From: Vermamoeba vermiformis
Lineage: Eukaryota; Tubulinea; Echinamoebida
Reading direction: 5' to 3'
NCBI GenBank assembly: GCA_045837725.1
Contig: JBEWZL010000003.1
Coordinates: forward strand, 124,001 to 188,000
Length of the DNA stretch: 64,000 nucleotides
The notes under the pieces were generated by a model. It was given only the letters and a program-made list of their open reading frames with translations. It searched no databases and was not told where the DNA came from. Shown here piece by piece: positions 25,427 to 38,742 of the stretch (position 1 is the first letter of the stretch; every line of letters begins with the position of its first letter). The translations under genes and the position numbers were made by a program.

Positions 25427-27214
25427 ATGGATATGGATATTATACCGCAAGACTTATGGCCAATAATAACCAGCTTTATGGACGATAAAACAAAACGGCA
25501 GATGAGACTCGCAAACACAAAATGGTTCAACGCGATTAAATACAATAACTTCAGATTATATTTTACACGAAAAGAAGATGTAGCAACAATAACAGACCGA
25601 TTATCAAAATATTCTTGGCCGATCAAGGTAGAATTTAAAAAACCAAAAATTGATGATGCTTTAGACGTTATTCAGCACTTGTCTAAGTTAACCAACTTAA
25701 CGGAATTATATCACGATGAACAAGTTGAGTGGCAGAATTCTATTTCGCAAGATCAGTGGATGCATCTCTCAACTCTCACGAACATTGAAGTTTGGTCTTT
25801 TTTAAACAGTGGACCAGTACCTATGTCGTTGCCACTTTTCGGCGTAACAGTACCTAACGAACTATTGTTTAAATTCCCCAAATTAACTCACTGGCAAGAT
25901 TCTAAAGAAGCGGTTAAATATTTGACCAATTTAAATTCGTTGCATTTGGATTCCGATCAGTCATACGAGCGTAATTCAGAATCAAATAAGGCAACGTGGA
26001 TCGTAGCATTATTAGCAAATCCGGAAAAATTAACCCAACTCCACGTCGGCACATCCATAAACCAAGCAGATGGCTACGAAGTTTTGAGCCGTTTGACAAA
26101 CCTGAAAGAACTTCACCTTTCAAATAACTGCAATGATATTACAGACCTCTCTCAATTAAAAACACTAGAATATTGCGACCTTTCTGGCCGATTCATTCCG
26201 TCACTTAGAGCAAACACGAATCTGACGAAATTGCGGATTTGGATTCCAGCTGGCTGCTCAATAGACACAAACCAGTTAACAACTTTGACAAATCTTCATA
26301 GTTTAGAGATGATAGTGTTCCCAAATGATGAGCCAGTACAATTCAACTTTTTGTCGCATCTGATCCAACTCCGAAATTTCCGTTTGGACAATAGATCCGA
26401 CTACAATAATACCTCTACACATATACCTTCATCAATATACCAATGCTTATCACCAACATTGAAAGTTTTAAAGACATCAGGCGATATTTCATTGGATCTA
26501 GCAATGATTACGCATCTGACGAATCTCGAAGAACTCAACAATCCAAGACATATTCAATATTTATCCGTATTTACCAAGTTGAAAGTATTGCATGGTTTCT
26601 ATTCACACGAAGATCAGGATTGGCGAGCACTTGGAAAATTGACAAAATTGGAACAGCTCGTCTTTTCAATGAACAATTTTAGTGGCAATATTTCAGACTA
26701 TAAATTACCAGAAATTTCAGGACTTGTTAAACTAAGAAATATGTCATGGACCTCTGATAGCCTTCCCAACCAGTTGATGCACGGATTGCAATTTCTGACA
26801 GATCTGCAAAGTTTGAATATCCACAGCCGACAGCGCGATGAAAAACCTCTAGTTCATTGGGAGGTTTTCAGCGAATTAACGAATTTGACAAATCTGTCTT
26901 TATGGATTAAAACAGATTACGATGAAATGTTTTGGCGAAACCTTGCTCCATTGACGAACATTCAAAGCCTAAAAATATTTCCTACCAGCATTGGTGGCAA
27001 TGATGGAATATTGACGATGACAGCTTTCAGAAATTTGACAGAATTGTTCATTGAAAATGAACCGGGTGATGATTTCGATGGCTGTCATTTTACGGCACTA
27101 ACTTCACTCCAATTAATTTCATTCTATGGCATCGGCAACAGATTAATACACAAAAAAGAAACGTTATTAAAGACTATGCCTCACTTATTGTGGTATAACT
27201 ACATGGACATTTAA
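25427..27214 (+). CDS. F-box / leucine-rich-repeat protein, intact
   Basis: 595 residues in a single exon. The N-terminus (MDMDIIPQDLWPIITSFMDD, then RQMRLANTKWFNAI) is F-box-like. The rest is LRRs of the form LTNLxxLxL, for example LTNLKELHLSNNCNDITDLS and LKTLEYCDLSGRF, giving a curved substrate-binding solenoid. The C-terminus (TALTSLQLISFYGI, then LLKTMPHLLWYN) aligns with the disrupted gene at 6126-7950. In the usual model the F-box binds SKP1 and the LRRs pick the target for ubiquitylation. It is convergent with copy B, stop codons 176 bp apart, the same arrangement as its homologue and copy A. Target unknown. Confidence 0.85.
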   Translation: MDMDIIPQDLWPIITSFMDDKTKRQMRLANTKWFNAIKYNNFRLYFTRKEDVATITDRLSKYSWPIKVEFKKPKIDDALDVIQHLSKLTNLTELYHDEQVEWQNSISQDQWMHLSTLTNIEVWSFLNSGPVPMSLPLFGVTVPNELLFKFPKLTHWQDSKEAVKYLTNLNSLHLDSDQSYERNSESNKATWIVALLANPEKLTQLHVGTSINQADGYEVLSRLTNLKELHLSNNCNDITDLSQLKTLEYCDLSGRFIPSLRANTNLTKLRIWIPAGCSIDTNQLTTLTNLHSLEMIVFPNDEPVQFNFLSHLIQLRNFRLDNRSDYNNTSTHIPSSIYQCLSPTLKVLKTSGDISLDLAMITHLTNLEELNNPRHIQYLSVFTKLKVLHGFYSHEDQDWRALGKLTKLEQLVFSMNNFSGNISDYKLPEISGLVKLRNMSWTSDSLPNQLMHGLQFLTDLQSLNIHSRQRDEKPLVHWEVFSELTNLTNLSLWIKTDYDEMFWRNLAPLTNIQSLKIFPTSIGGNDGILTMTAFRNLTELFIENEPGDDFDGCHFTALTSLQLISFYGIGNRLIHKKETLLKTMPHLLWYNYMDI

Positions 27215-27389
27215 GAATAAACTTTTCATTTTCGCAATCGAATGTTTTTTTCTAGAGAAAAAGGAAATAATCGTAAGACAACAAGTAAACGCCATAATAG
27301 TGTCTAATGTACCTCTTGCTTTATGGCCAAGAGAACCAGGTTAGTGAACGACGACCCAGAGTCTGTGATGAGATGTATATTTGACGTCC

Positions 27390-29732
27390 TTAGCGCTTAA
27401 AGTACCCCCTAAAGCTGTTGATTTCATCGTCTGTCATATCGGGATGCCAGATGTCAAAAACAAGATGGACAGTTGGCGTGTCAGAGCTGTCATTACGCAC
27501 TTCATGTTCAATCGAATCATCGAAGATCAGCAGCTAAAAAAATAGTGCATTAGTATATAATTAATCACTATAATAATAGGACAATACCTCTCCTTGTTTG
27601 AATGATTTGGTCGTGGATCCGACTCTGATTGTGCACCCTTCACTTGGCACGATCAACGGCAGATGACATCGCAGCCTAATTGACCCAATAAGTATGCGTT
27701 ATGATATAGGTCCGAGTACTTACTTGATGTTGCATGGACCACAATGAGAAGTGATGTGTGAGTGTGGTCCGAGGATCGAAATGTACGCGTATCCGAAGCT
27801 GCATGTCATCAGCGAAGACACACCGCGCAGCATGTGCGTCAACAACGGTGCTGTTTCAGCGCTCGTGTGGTTTATTTGTCCTGACTCGACAAAGTAGAAC
27901 GATTTCCACGAGCCATTGACTGATGATGTCATGTCATCGAGACCACCTGCTTGAAGCACACAGAGGTCAGTTACTATCATATAATATCACGTGTAGTGTT
28001 ATCCACGTACTAAGTCCCATCAAGCTCTGAGTCTCCATGATGATTGCGTCTTCGTGTTGTTTGTAGAACTCGAGCAGTGGTTGCACAAAGTTGAACTTTT
28101 CGATGGCATGAAATTCTTGACATTCAAGGCCTTCAACGAATAACAACGATGGCTGCTGCAATGGATGATCTTTTGTGCATTAAATGTTAGCTATACTAAT
28201 CGTATTAGGAGTTAAGAGTATTCTTACGGTTTTTTGTGCTGAGTACGGGTCCAGTTCTGACACCTGTCAACAACGCTTCCATCACATTTTTCACTCGTGG
28301 TGAGCAAGATTTGGTAACAATTTCAAGAACTTGGCGGTTTTCTCCAAAGTCGCTGGTGCCGGTTGATCGGTGCTGACTTCCCGCGGTTGACAAATTGTCA
28401 TCAGAGTCGTCTTCAACGTCTTTAATATGCCGTCGCAACATCTTTTTATGCGCGAAAATTGCTGCTTTCATAATTTCGGGCTCTATTTTGGCTTGCAAAT
28501 CAGACATCAACGGAGGAAATGTCAAATCGAGAGTGTCATTGCTGCAACATGTCAATGTTAGAAAAATAGTCCTATATAGTCTATATTGAAATATTTATAT
28601 TAGTTAGGCGTACCCGGCCAACTTCTGTAGGATCCACGTCAACGGTTCATGAACGCCAAATTTCGCGTAACTAGACATCTCGCAGACCATCTGACAGCGA
28701 TGTTATAACCTCGTATACCTTATAAAACAGATCTTACTATATTATTTTTGCTTGCAAATCTCAAAACAGCAGCAATTCGGTTGACATAATAGCGAAAAGC
28801 ATTATCTGGCTGCAGATCCATTTTACTAATGCAAAGAGCAATCGGAATATCGGAACAAACACGCCTATATTTATAAATTAGACGACATTTATATGCAATA
28901 ACAAATTACCTGACATCTTTTATCCAGTAATTGCGGAAATAACTAAGATCTGACGCAGAAACTAAAAATATTGCGCCAGCGGCTCCAATACTATTGATAA
29001 AATTAGTTTTCGATTAATTAGACTAGGTATTACAATTATCATACTAATAACCGTCGCGCAGCACTCCAAATTTCTCTTGACCGTCTGCGATCCAAAATTA
29101 ATAAAATAAACGAAACAACGAGAGGGTGATTACGTGTATCCCAAAGATCGATATTAAACTCTCTGTCGATTGATGAAACTTTGAAACGGTGTACGCTGAC
29201 ACTAACAGTCTTTAAATAACTTGGCTTTAAAAATTTGGTCAGATCTTGTTGCAGGAGTTACATATACTCACCGTAGAATCGGGTGAATGGCATGATATTA
29301 ACTTCGTAAATGTTGTTTTGCCGGCGCCGCCTGTTAATGGAACTTTGTTTGAGTACTGCGCCAGATTTGTTGTCAACGGGACTTACTCTCGCCAACAACA
29401 ATGATTTTCAATGGCTTATTTGTGTCTGTATATTCGGTAGCCATATTAAGGGATAATCGCTCTATTTGTTTGAGCTTGAACAATTTTGAGGGCAAGATCA
29501 AGGAATAAATATTTGTGCCGTTTAGTCCAAACCGAGATCTGATTAGTCCATGCCATATTCTCTCTTTTTGCATACAATATTTACTATATTTATGCCATGA
29601 TTTATTGACACGGTTGAAAGAGCAAAGATCTGTCAAAACTTGAAGTTCCTTCAAGATCAACCTCCAAATATCACTTGGAACAATATCAATAATATTACTA
29701 ACGAGGTCATAATTAGGATTTTCGTGCTCCAT
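27390..29732 (-). CDS. F-box / Ran-type GTPase / aspartyl beta-hydroxylase fusion protein, copy B
   Basis: Same architecture as copy A and intact through all exon joins. The ATG at 29732 (MEHENPNYDL) aligns with the start of A. F-box: VPSDIWRLILKEL. Ran-like domain: P-loop GESGAGKTT, switch I LKTVSVSVHRF, switch II DTHGQEKFGVLRDGYY (catalytic Gln kept, unlike A), CISKMD in place of NKxD, EPLTWILQKL, DTLDLTFPPL, then an acidic linker (IKDVEDDSDD). Hydroxylase: both Fe(II) His are present (HITSHCGPCN, SIEHEV), but after NDSSD the sequence is TPTVHLVFDIWHP, so the Arg that copy A has in SSPRVILLFD is replaced by Thr with one extra residue nearby. Predicted consequence: a GTPase able to cycle but with altered guanine recognition, and a weakened 2-oxoglutarate site. 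Both predictions are inference from family alignments made by eye. Confidence 0.86.
27493..28306. repeat. Long tract shared with copy A (hydroxylase half), inverted
   Basis: About 814 bp; partner of 5019-5835. Introns are as similar as exons. Confidence 0.9.
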
Positions 29733-29994
29733 GGCATATATCAAGCTGTTAATTAAAAGTACTTTTTTCCTCTTTTTCGGACCCGTTTATGTTCTCTGAC
29801 CGACCAGTCACGTGCTTAAAAAAATTACCGGTAAAATCACCAAAACATTGTTGGGACAGTGGTGCAAAAGCTCAATAATAATGACATACTTATACAACTT
29901 AAACTAGCAGTATGGTTTCAGATCTCCTCCTTTGGATGGGTGGATCATTCGCCTGATCTTGTTTTGAATTGATTTCTTTATGTTATCTGTACAA

Positions 29995-31628
29995 TTAAAT
30001 AAATTCTACGCCTTCGTATCTTAAAGAAACATAAGTTAGCATAAAGGAAGTAATTGCGATCGGATCTACGTACTTGACTGAATCTGGAATTTTTTCTTCA
30101 TCCATCAACACTTCTCCCGTTTTAATATCAAAGACCATAATATCTGTATTTAAGTAAGAATAAATATTTGCACTTCATCAGTGTAATTACGACATCAACT
30201 TACACGTAGCGATGTCTCCTTTGTATTCTTCGCTCTTCAATGCTACAATTTCATTCTCGCGCCACGGGACATATTTAAATGACGAGAATCCATGCGTTTT
30301 GATCAGTTTCTGTTAGTAGGTTAAGTTAAGGAAATTTCAAAAATTGAAAATTTTTGCAAGTGCGAAGGGTGCACTTTACGCGTCCTAATCTCGCTTAGTA
30401 ATATAGTTATAAGGATACACCCACTTCGGAAACAGTGACCTTGCTGAATGCTTCATTAACTTGGATAGCTTTGTTCGCGCCGCGCTCTTCATCGGCAGCA
30501 TCATCGTAGCTTTCCTGCGAGAACCTACGAGGCAAAAACAACCAAGATCTGTCCACGGGATTCCAGCCAACAGCTTCGTGTACCATATAGGCTGGGTACT
30601 CTGTGGCAGTCTGTTCGCGCAAATAATTGTAACGGTCGGTCCAATTAATATGCTTAATTCTTCCGTCGCGATCGATGGTTTTGATCCAACAAGGATCGTA
30701 ATTGAGAATTGTCTGAAAGTTCATGTTAGTAATTTAAATAGTATGTATAATACTATGCACGTACGCCTTTATTATCCGTCCATTCTTTACCAAGGGATCC
30801 AACGTGCAAAACGTTGTCTTTGACTGTCAGCCACTCGCACTGCATCCGCGAATTAATTTTCGTTCATAATTCGAGGAAATAAGCGTACCTTAAAACCTTT
30901 ATCCTTATTTCCGTCGCCAGTAGCCAATACATATCGAGGCACAACAGTTTTTTCCTTGATGATTTCGTAGACTGGAAAAATAACCGTTAAAAAAATAATT
31001 AATAAATTCAAGATTACTAATACGCACCGATGCCAGTTCGATCGTCACAAGTCAATAACATATCGTTAAAATAAATAAGCTCGGATAATTCCATGCCTCG
31101 GCCACCTTCGTTGTATTTGGAGGTGATCTCGTACTGTCAAAAATTAGTATTAATTTTGATTAATATTAGGAATATTATTGTACGCAAAAGGGATGCAAGA
31201 TCATGTCGCGATCCAAATTTAAAAATATTTTTCGTTTTTCGGTTTCTTACCTCATCTGTCCACTTGATGGAATACTTCCTCGTGCCCGCGCTGCGAGTTA
31301 ATTTTCCATGTCTTAATTTGCCCTTCCATTTGTCTTCACCAACTTTTGACGCTGTATCCATATCTGACACAATCGCGATCTTGTATTCGGTCGAGCTTTC
31401 TTCGTAAGCCAAATAGGACCTCTGAAGCAGGTATCTAACTACATCTGTATCGCTTGGAGAATCTTTTGAAGTACTCCTTGACATTACAGCAAGAAGAACG
31501 AAGATGCCGATCACGGCTGCAGAAAGCAAGACGAATCTGCCTTTACGACCGAAGATCCCTGTAACTCTTTGCCATAACGAAGAATTCGATCGGGCCGAAT
31601 ACATTGCCTCGTCTTCTGGAGTGAGCAT
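29995..31628 (-). CDS. Calcium-activated nucleotidase 1-type apyrase, type II membrane protein
   Basis: Hydrolyses nucleoside di- and triphosphates (UDP, GDP) with calcium, usually in the Golgi or ER lumen to support glycosylation. The start at 31628 gives a cytosolic N-terminus, then one membrane span (GRFVLLSAAVIGIFVLLAVM) and a lumenal five-bladed propeller. Family motifs in order: YKIAIVSDMDTASKV, KYSIKWTDE, GGRGMELSELIYFND, DDRTGI, PRYVLATGDG, YPAYMVHEAVGWNP, SWLFLPRRFSQESYD, HGFSSFKYVP, and the end YEGVEFI. Eight or so short introns. Length and motif order match human CANT1, so the call is firm. Signal-anchor topology implies retention in the secretory pathway unless cleaved. Confidence 0.93.
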
Positions 31629-31900
31629 TCGATAAAATAACCGAACTGAAACAGATCAAAAAAAAAAAACGCTTGCTGACGTCACTGCACCAAAATTTCC
31701 AAGTTTTGATATGCGTTGGAGATATCTTTGTATGCACTGTAGGTTCTAGTTTTATGGTATTAAGCCGCTTTTGGGAGGTTGTAACGGAGCTACGGTTTTG
31801 CACAGTCAAAAATTAAATTGGGTGACCCAAAATTCAGAAAATTACGTCAAAATAATAACTTTTTCTTAAATAAAGAACACAAAACTACCGCTTCATCAAT

Positions 31901-34365
31901 ATGGCGAGCAGCGCGTTGGTCAGGTTGCTCCAGAACCAATACAAGAGTAAGTCCGGTTGCATCTTAAATTATTTGAATTTTACTAACGAGTTTGGAATTA
32001 GACATCCAGAAAGAACCCGTAGAAGGTTTGTTTTTCGAACCGGATGAGTCTAACCTTCAATTGTGGAAAATTTGGGTCGAAGGCCCTAAGGGAACTCCAT
32101 AGTAAGTTTACCTAATTAAAATTCTGAATGCAAATAAATCCAGAATAATTTCTACCGACGCGAGTTCTTCGCGTTAGTGACGTTCTATTATTTGCTTAAT
32201 TATTTATAATATTTTAAATCATGCCCGTTCCTTTCGGGCTGACCTTCTGGATGCTTACTGAGATTTCTATGTTTAGCGAAGGAGGCATCTACCAATTACA
32301 AATGACCTTCCCTGACACTTACCCTATGGAACCACCAGAGCTTCGCTTTGTTTCTGAATTCTGGCACCCTAATGGTACGTTTAAATTCCGGATTAGCTTT
32401 TTCAGGCTTAATAATTCTCTTTCTGGCCTTAACAACGTTCCGCAACAATTTTTTTTGGTACAAATAGGCATATTTTATCGTTGCAGGCCTATTAGAAATA
32501 TTTACGGAGCTATTCAAATTGAATTTTAAAATTAATTAAAAATTGCGTCAAGACTCCCACTCAAATTTTGCTCATATTAACCAGTCAAAGAATAGAAATT
32601 TATTATTAGCACGACAAAAATTATTTTGTTAGTGTCAGGCGTTACATTTATGCAAATTTTTTGAAAGCGGATCGCTAGGCGGTTGTCTGTAAAAATTGGC
32701 CCGTTGGCCTGTGGCCCAAAAAGTTGGCCTTGGCCCATCAGGCCACGTTGGGATGTTGGCCCGCCAAATTATTTTGCGCCGAAAAACTTATTTCATTTTA
32801 GTTTTCGAACTTTCTGATTTTTACACATATGTTTAACATAAAAACCAACAACGAGTATGTGGTAGTGATATTGTGACTATTTAAGTCATCATAGCGGCCT
32901 CTACACTGGCCAGCAAGCCCGTGGATGAGATCGCCAATCCTGATTCTGATCTGACTCGAAAAATTCCTCCTGAACATATTTTAATTTAAATATACATATA
33001 TATGCTTTCTCAAGGTTGTGGGTAACACAATTTTCGTAGAATTATGGCATTTTTTCAAAAATCAGCTTCGGAATGGGTACCTTTTTGCAGTCGCGATATA
33101 AACTGTATATTAAGTCGTTTATCTTGCGCGAGACCAACTTTCGAATAAATAATTTTTAAATACTTGAAATTCCGAAGTTTTTAATTATTGGCCTGATAAT
33201 TTTATGGCCCAGGCGGCGGGCCACGGGCCAACGGGCCAATTTTTACAAACAACCTCGCTAGGCAGTTTTCTTCTGGAAGTTTTTGAAAAACAACTGATTG
33301 CGTCCACTCGCTAACGAATATTATTTTTAAACAGTATATAAGGACGGCAAAGTTTGCATCTCCATTTTGCATCCGCCTGGCGAAGATGCGATGAGCGGCG
33401 AGCTGCCTGAAGAACGATGGTTGCCAACTCAAACAGTCACTACAGTCATGTTGAGCGTTATTTCTATGCTTGCTGACCCTAACATTAGCTCACCAGCCAA
33501 CGTCGATGCCTCGGTAAGTCTCGAATTTCCAAATCCGATCTTCATGCCGAAGGTTTAATATTAATGCAGAAATTTCTCGATATAGCGCTCAAATTAATAT
33601 TATTGTACTAACGGTATCATTAGGTCGAATGGAGAGATCGCCGACAACAGTTCTGCGAGAGATGCAAAGTCCTAGCAGAAAAATCCAAAAAGTACGTTCT
33701 ATAATTCGTTGCGCGATTCCTTTGCGCATTAAAAATATGTACTAACGATAATGTATCATTAGACAAGTCCCTGCACACGTTGTTATTCCTCATCCTGAAA
33801 CCAACCCCGCAGAAAAGAAAGCAGCCCTCGAGCGAAGAAAAATTCTGGAAGGTAAGAATAATATTCTTTCGGATATTCTAATGACAGAATTCATCGACAA
33901 ATATCGCGTTATAATTTATCAAATCTTTTTTGTTTGACGTGGTTTGTAACGTGACGTAATTGACTGACAAATTTATCCTTCGTAGGTGGTGATAATGACT
34001 TTATGATGGATTACTCTGACGAAGACGACGACGTCGGTGGTGATGATGACATTGATTACGATGAGATGTACGTTGACGACGATGACTTCGGATCTGATAT
34101 GGACAACGAGGACGATGAAGACGGTAGTGAAGTCGAAGAAGATGAAGAGGACAGTGAAGAAGACACGAAGAAGAAAAAGAAAGACGAGGCGCCTAAGAAG
34201 GTTGAGGCCGCTAAGACTGAAGATAAGAAGAAATTAGCGCAATCGAGCGAAGTTAAGAAAGACAAGTCGTCGAGTTCAAAGGACAAATCAAAAGACAAGA
34301 AAGATAAGAAAGAAAAATCGACGAAAGAAAAAGAAAAGTCCAAAAAGTCGAAGGAAAAAGTATAG
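31901..34365 (+). CDS. CDC34/UBE2R-type ubiquitin-conjugating enzyme with long charged tail
   Basis: E2 enzyme that works with SCF ubiquitin ligases. UBC fold: [40 protein letters not shown], then catalytic Cys in [15 protein letters not shown]. The acidic insertion [17 protein letters not shown] just after it is the hallmark of CDC34/UBE2R/UBE2G. The C-terminal extension (about 34000-34365) is first strongly acidic ([17 protein letters not shown]), like CDC34 tails that dock on the cullin, and then strongly lysine- and serine-rich, which is unusual. The HPN/VYKDGK junction is interrupted by a 960-bp intron (about 32375-33335) that holds a transposon; other introns are short except 32103-32277. 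The presence of many F-box genes nearby fits an active SCF system. Confidence 0.92.
32681..33254. mobile_element. 574-bp terminal-inverted-repeat element (MITE, Mutator-like by target duplication)
   Basis: Ends are inverted copies: the left starts ggttgtctgtaaaaattggc and the right end reads ggttgtttgtaaaaattggc on the other strand; pairing continues through GGCC-rich sequence for about 37 bp. It is flanked by a perfect 9-bp direct repeat, tcgctaggc, at 32672-32680 and 33255-33263. A 9-bp duplication fits Mutator-like elements. The centre is AT-rich with no transposase-like frame, so it is a non-autonomous element. It sits inside an intron of the E2 gene, in an intron about ten times longer than typical here. 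Confidence 0.88.
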
Positions 34366-34856
34366 AATAAGCTAGGCTTTCGTTTTTGTTGCGAAGATCT
34401 GGATCTTCTGATCTTCGAATTTAAACGATTGATTTACGCCTTGGCTTATTTGTAGTTACATAGTAGTTTTATAGTTTTAACCCCCTCAAACCTTGTTAAT
34501 TTTTTTTCAATTGTAAAGAACTGTTCCTTGTAGAATAAACCAATTTAACGTTTTATTTAATCAATTTTCAGTTTGTGCTGCTATCATAAGCTCTATTAAT
34601 ACAATATGAGATTCGCCGTCGTCGTTGGTTACGATAATAAAGCCATCCGGAAGGTTCATTCTTTTTTCTTCTTCTTCGTTCTCGTCCGTTGGCAAAACGA
34701 AGAATCTTCTTACAATAGCAGTTCTTAGTCAAGACTAAGCTCAGAGCAAGTTTCTGAGTGGTGCGTGGCTGATCTGACTTGTTCGAGATAAACATTTGAT
34801 TTTCGCTGCAGACCTTTTGTTTTTGTGCATATTCATCAAAGAGCAACATATCAATA
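34366..34856. other. Intergenic region
   Basis: 3' flank of the E2 gene and promoter of the prefoldin gene. Open frames on the minus strand (34568-34926) show no domain. Confidence 0.4.
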
Positions 34857-35672
34857 ATGGAAGGTGATAGACCAAGCCCTGCTGCCGTTCAGCAATTTCA
34901 ACAGATGAGACAAGAGCTGAATGCACTTGCTCAAACTATTGGAGAGAAAGAAATCGAAAAAAGCGAACACGAGTACGTGCAAAAATATGTATTCAGTTTA
35001 GAAACAATTATTAGGAGTTATTCAGCCTTCATAGACAAAAATCCAAAAAAATAATTGGATTCGTCTTTTAAAAAATTCAAGCGCCACTGTAAATGCCCAC
35101 ATATTTATCATAATCTATAATAATAATTTTAAAAATATTTACATGGTTAATTTTAATGTCTGTAGCCGAAACCAAAAGATCGTGACCAAATCTCTTGTAG
35201 ATCGCCTTCAGTACTAACAAGCTTTCGATTATAGATTGGTCATTAAGGCTATTGAAAATCTTGATAAGAACAGACGATGCTGGCGATTAGTTGGCGGCGT
35301 TCTCGTCGAGCGAACAGTTGGTGAAGTCTTGCCTGCTGTACAGAAAAACAAAACCGATGTAAGTGCCAAATATTCCTTAATATACAATACAAGATATTTT
35401 TGTAGTTCGTAAGGACGTTTATTCTATTTTTTCAGATCCTGTGTAACGAGATTGAGATCATGAATCTACGTAACTCGTTTGCTAATTGCTTTATTTACCA
35501 AATATAGATCACCAAAACTATCGACCTTTTGACCGAACAATTAGAGAAGAAAGAAAAGGCTCTGACAGAGTTTGCTATTAAATTCAAATTGGTGCGCAGT
35601 GTTAACGAGGATAAATTGGAGGCCACACAACAGAAGAGCAATACTAATAAGACTACTGGTGTATTGGCTTAA
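34857..35672 (+). CDS. Prefoldin subunit 2
   Basis: Beta-type subunit of the hexameric cytosolic prefoldin chaperone that hands unfolded actin and tubulin to CCT. Three exons give about 125 residues: an N-terminal coiled coil (QQMRQELNALAQTIGEKEIE, then HELVIKAIENLD), the family hairpin core CWRLVGGVLVERTVGEVLPA, and a C-terminal coiled coil (TIDLLTEQLEKKEKALTEFA). The core string is close to invariant in PFDN2, so the call is secure. The first intron (about 34973-35234) is long for this genome; the second spans about 35360-35506. Confidence 0.93.
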
Positions 35673-35960
35673 TTTTGTAGCAATATCTGCGTATTTTGTT
35701 TAATATAAAAAAACTTCTCCTGAGATCTTTGTAGCGGAGACTTTTTGCTGCCGGATTCGAAAGAAAACGATCGCTTTTCACAGTTTTTATCGTTATAATA
35801 GTTTATTAAGCCAATCTTTGGTCGTGTTTAGCTATTTCAAATGAGTTGCCAACCTTTCAGAGTGAGCTTCATTTCCCGCTTTTTTGGCCAATTATTCCCC
35901 AATTTAATTTCCCACTAACAGTTGGACACAAGAACACAATCAAACAATAAATTTTAAAAT

Positions 35961-38131
<2,171 letters not shown>

Positions 38132-38742
38132 ACGTTATAAATTAAGTTTAATTGAATAGGCTGCCCTACCTAGTTTTTCCAGAGGATCTGCTTCCTAACG
38201 CGAACAACTGACGCTTGATTCATAGAAGATTGCAAGCAAAAGCCCAAGAAGATCTTAATTGGTAATAACTCCGCTCGCTCGGCTCGTAACGGTAATAAGC
38301 CAAAATAGGAAAACTCGTTACAAATTAAATGGATCTTAACTTTTTTTAGAATGGCAACACGAATTAATAAGAGGAATGAGAGCTCGTTAGTCCGATAATA
38401 TCATGTGATAGGGATGCATCAAATATGAAATGACGGTTACTCAAGGTAAGCCGATTTATGACAGCATTAATTAATTTGTATTGATTGCGAAATATGGACC
38501 GACATTTGTTTACTGATTACGCTGTTGATGTTAATCGCAATTTATCCATTTAATGAAACTAAGCGACGCACAAGAAGATCTTTTTTTTTGGGGTTCGACT
38601 TTATCCCCGAAAATCCTGTCAAATTGTGTCACCATTTGTGCTACGACCAAGTTTAGAAGACCGTTCTTCGATATACTTCATTCATTCGCATTTGAAACAC
38701 AACAAGGCTTTGGCACCTTTAAAACCTTATCAAGATCTAAAA
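38132..38742. other. Intergenic region
   Basis: No supported gene. A plus-strand frame at 38553-38960 overlaps the next gene in a different frame and is judged a shadow. Confidence 0.4.

Noticed and set aside
32375-33335. A hidden gene in the long E2 intron
   Set aside because: The stretch is explained by a non-coding inverted-repeat element; no frame with domain likeness.
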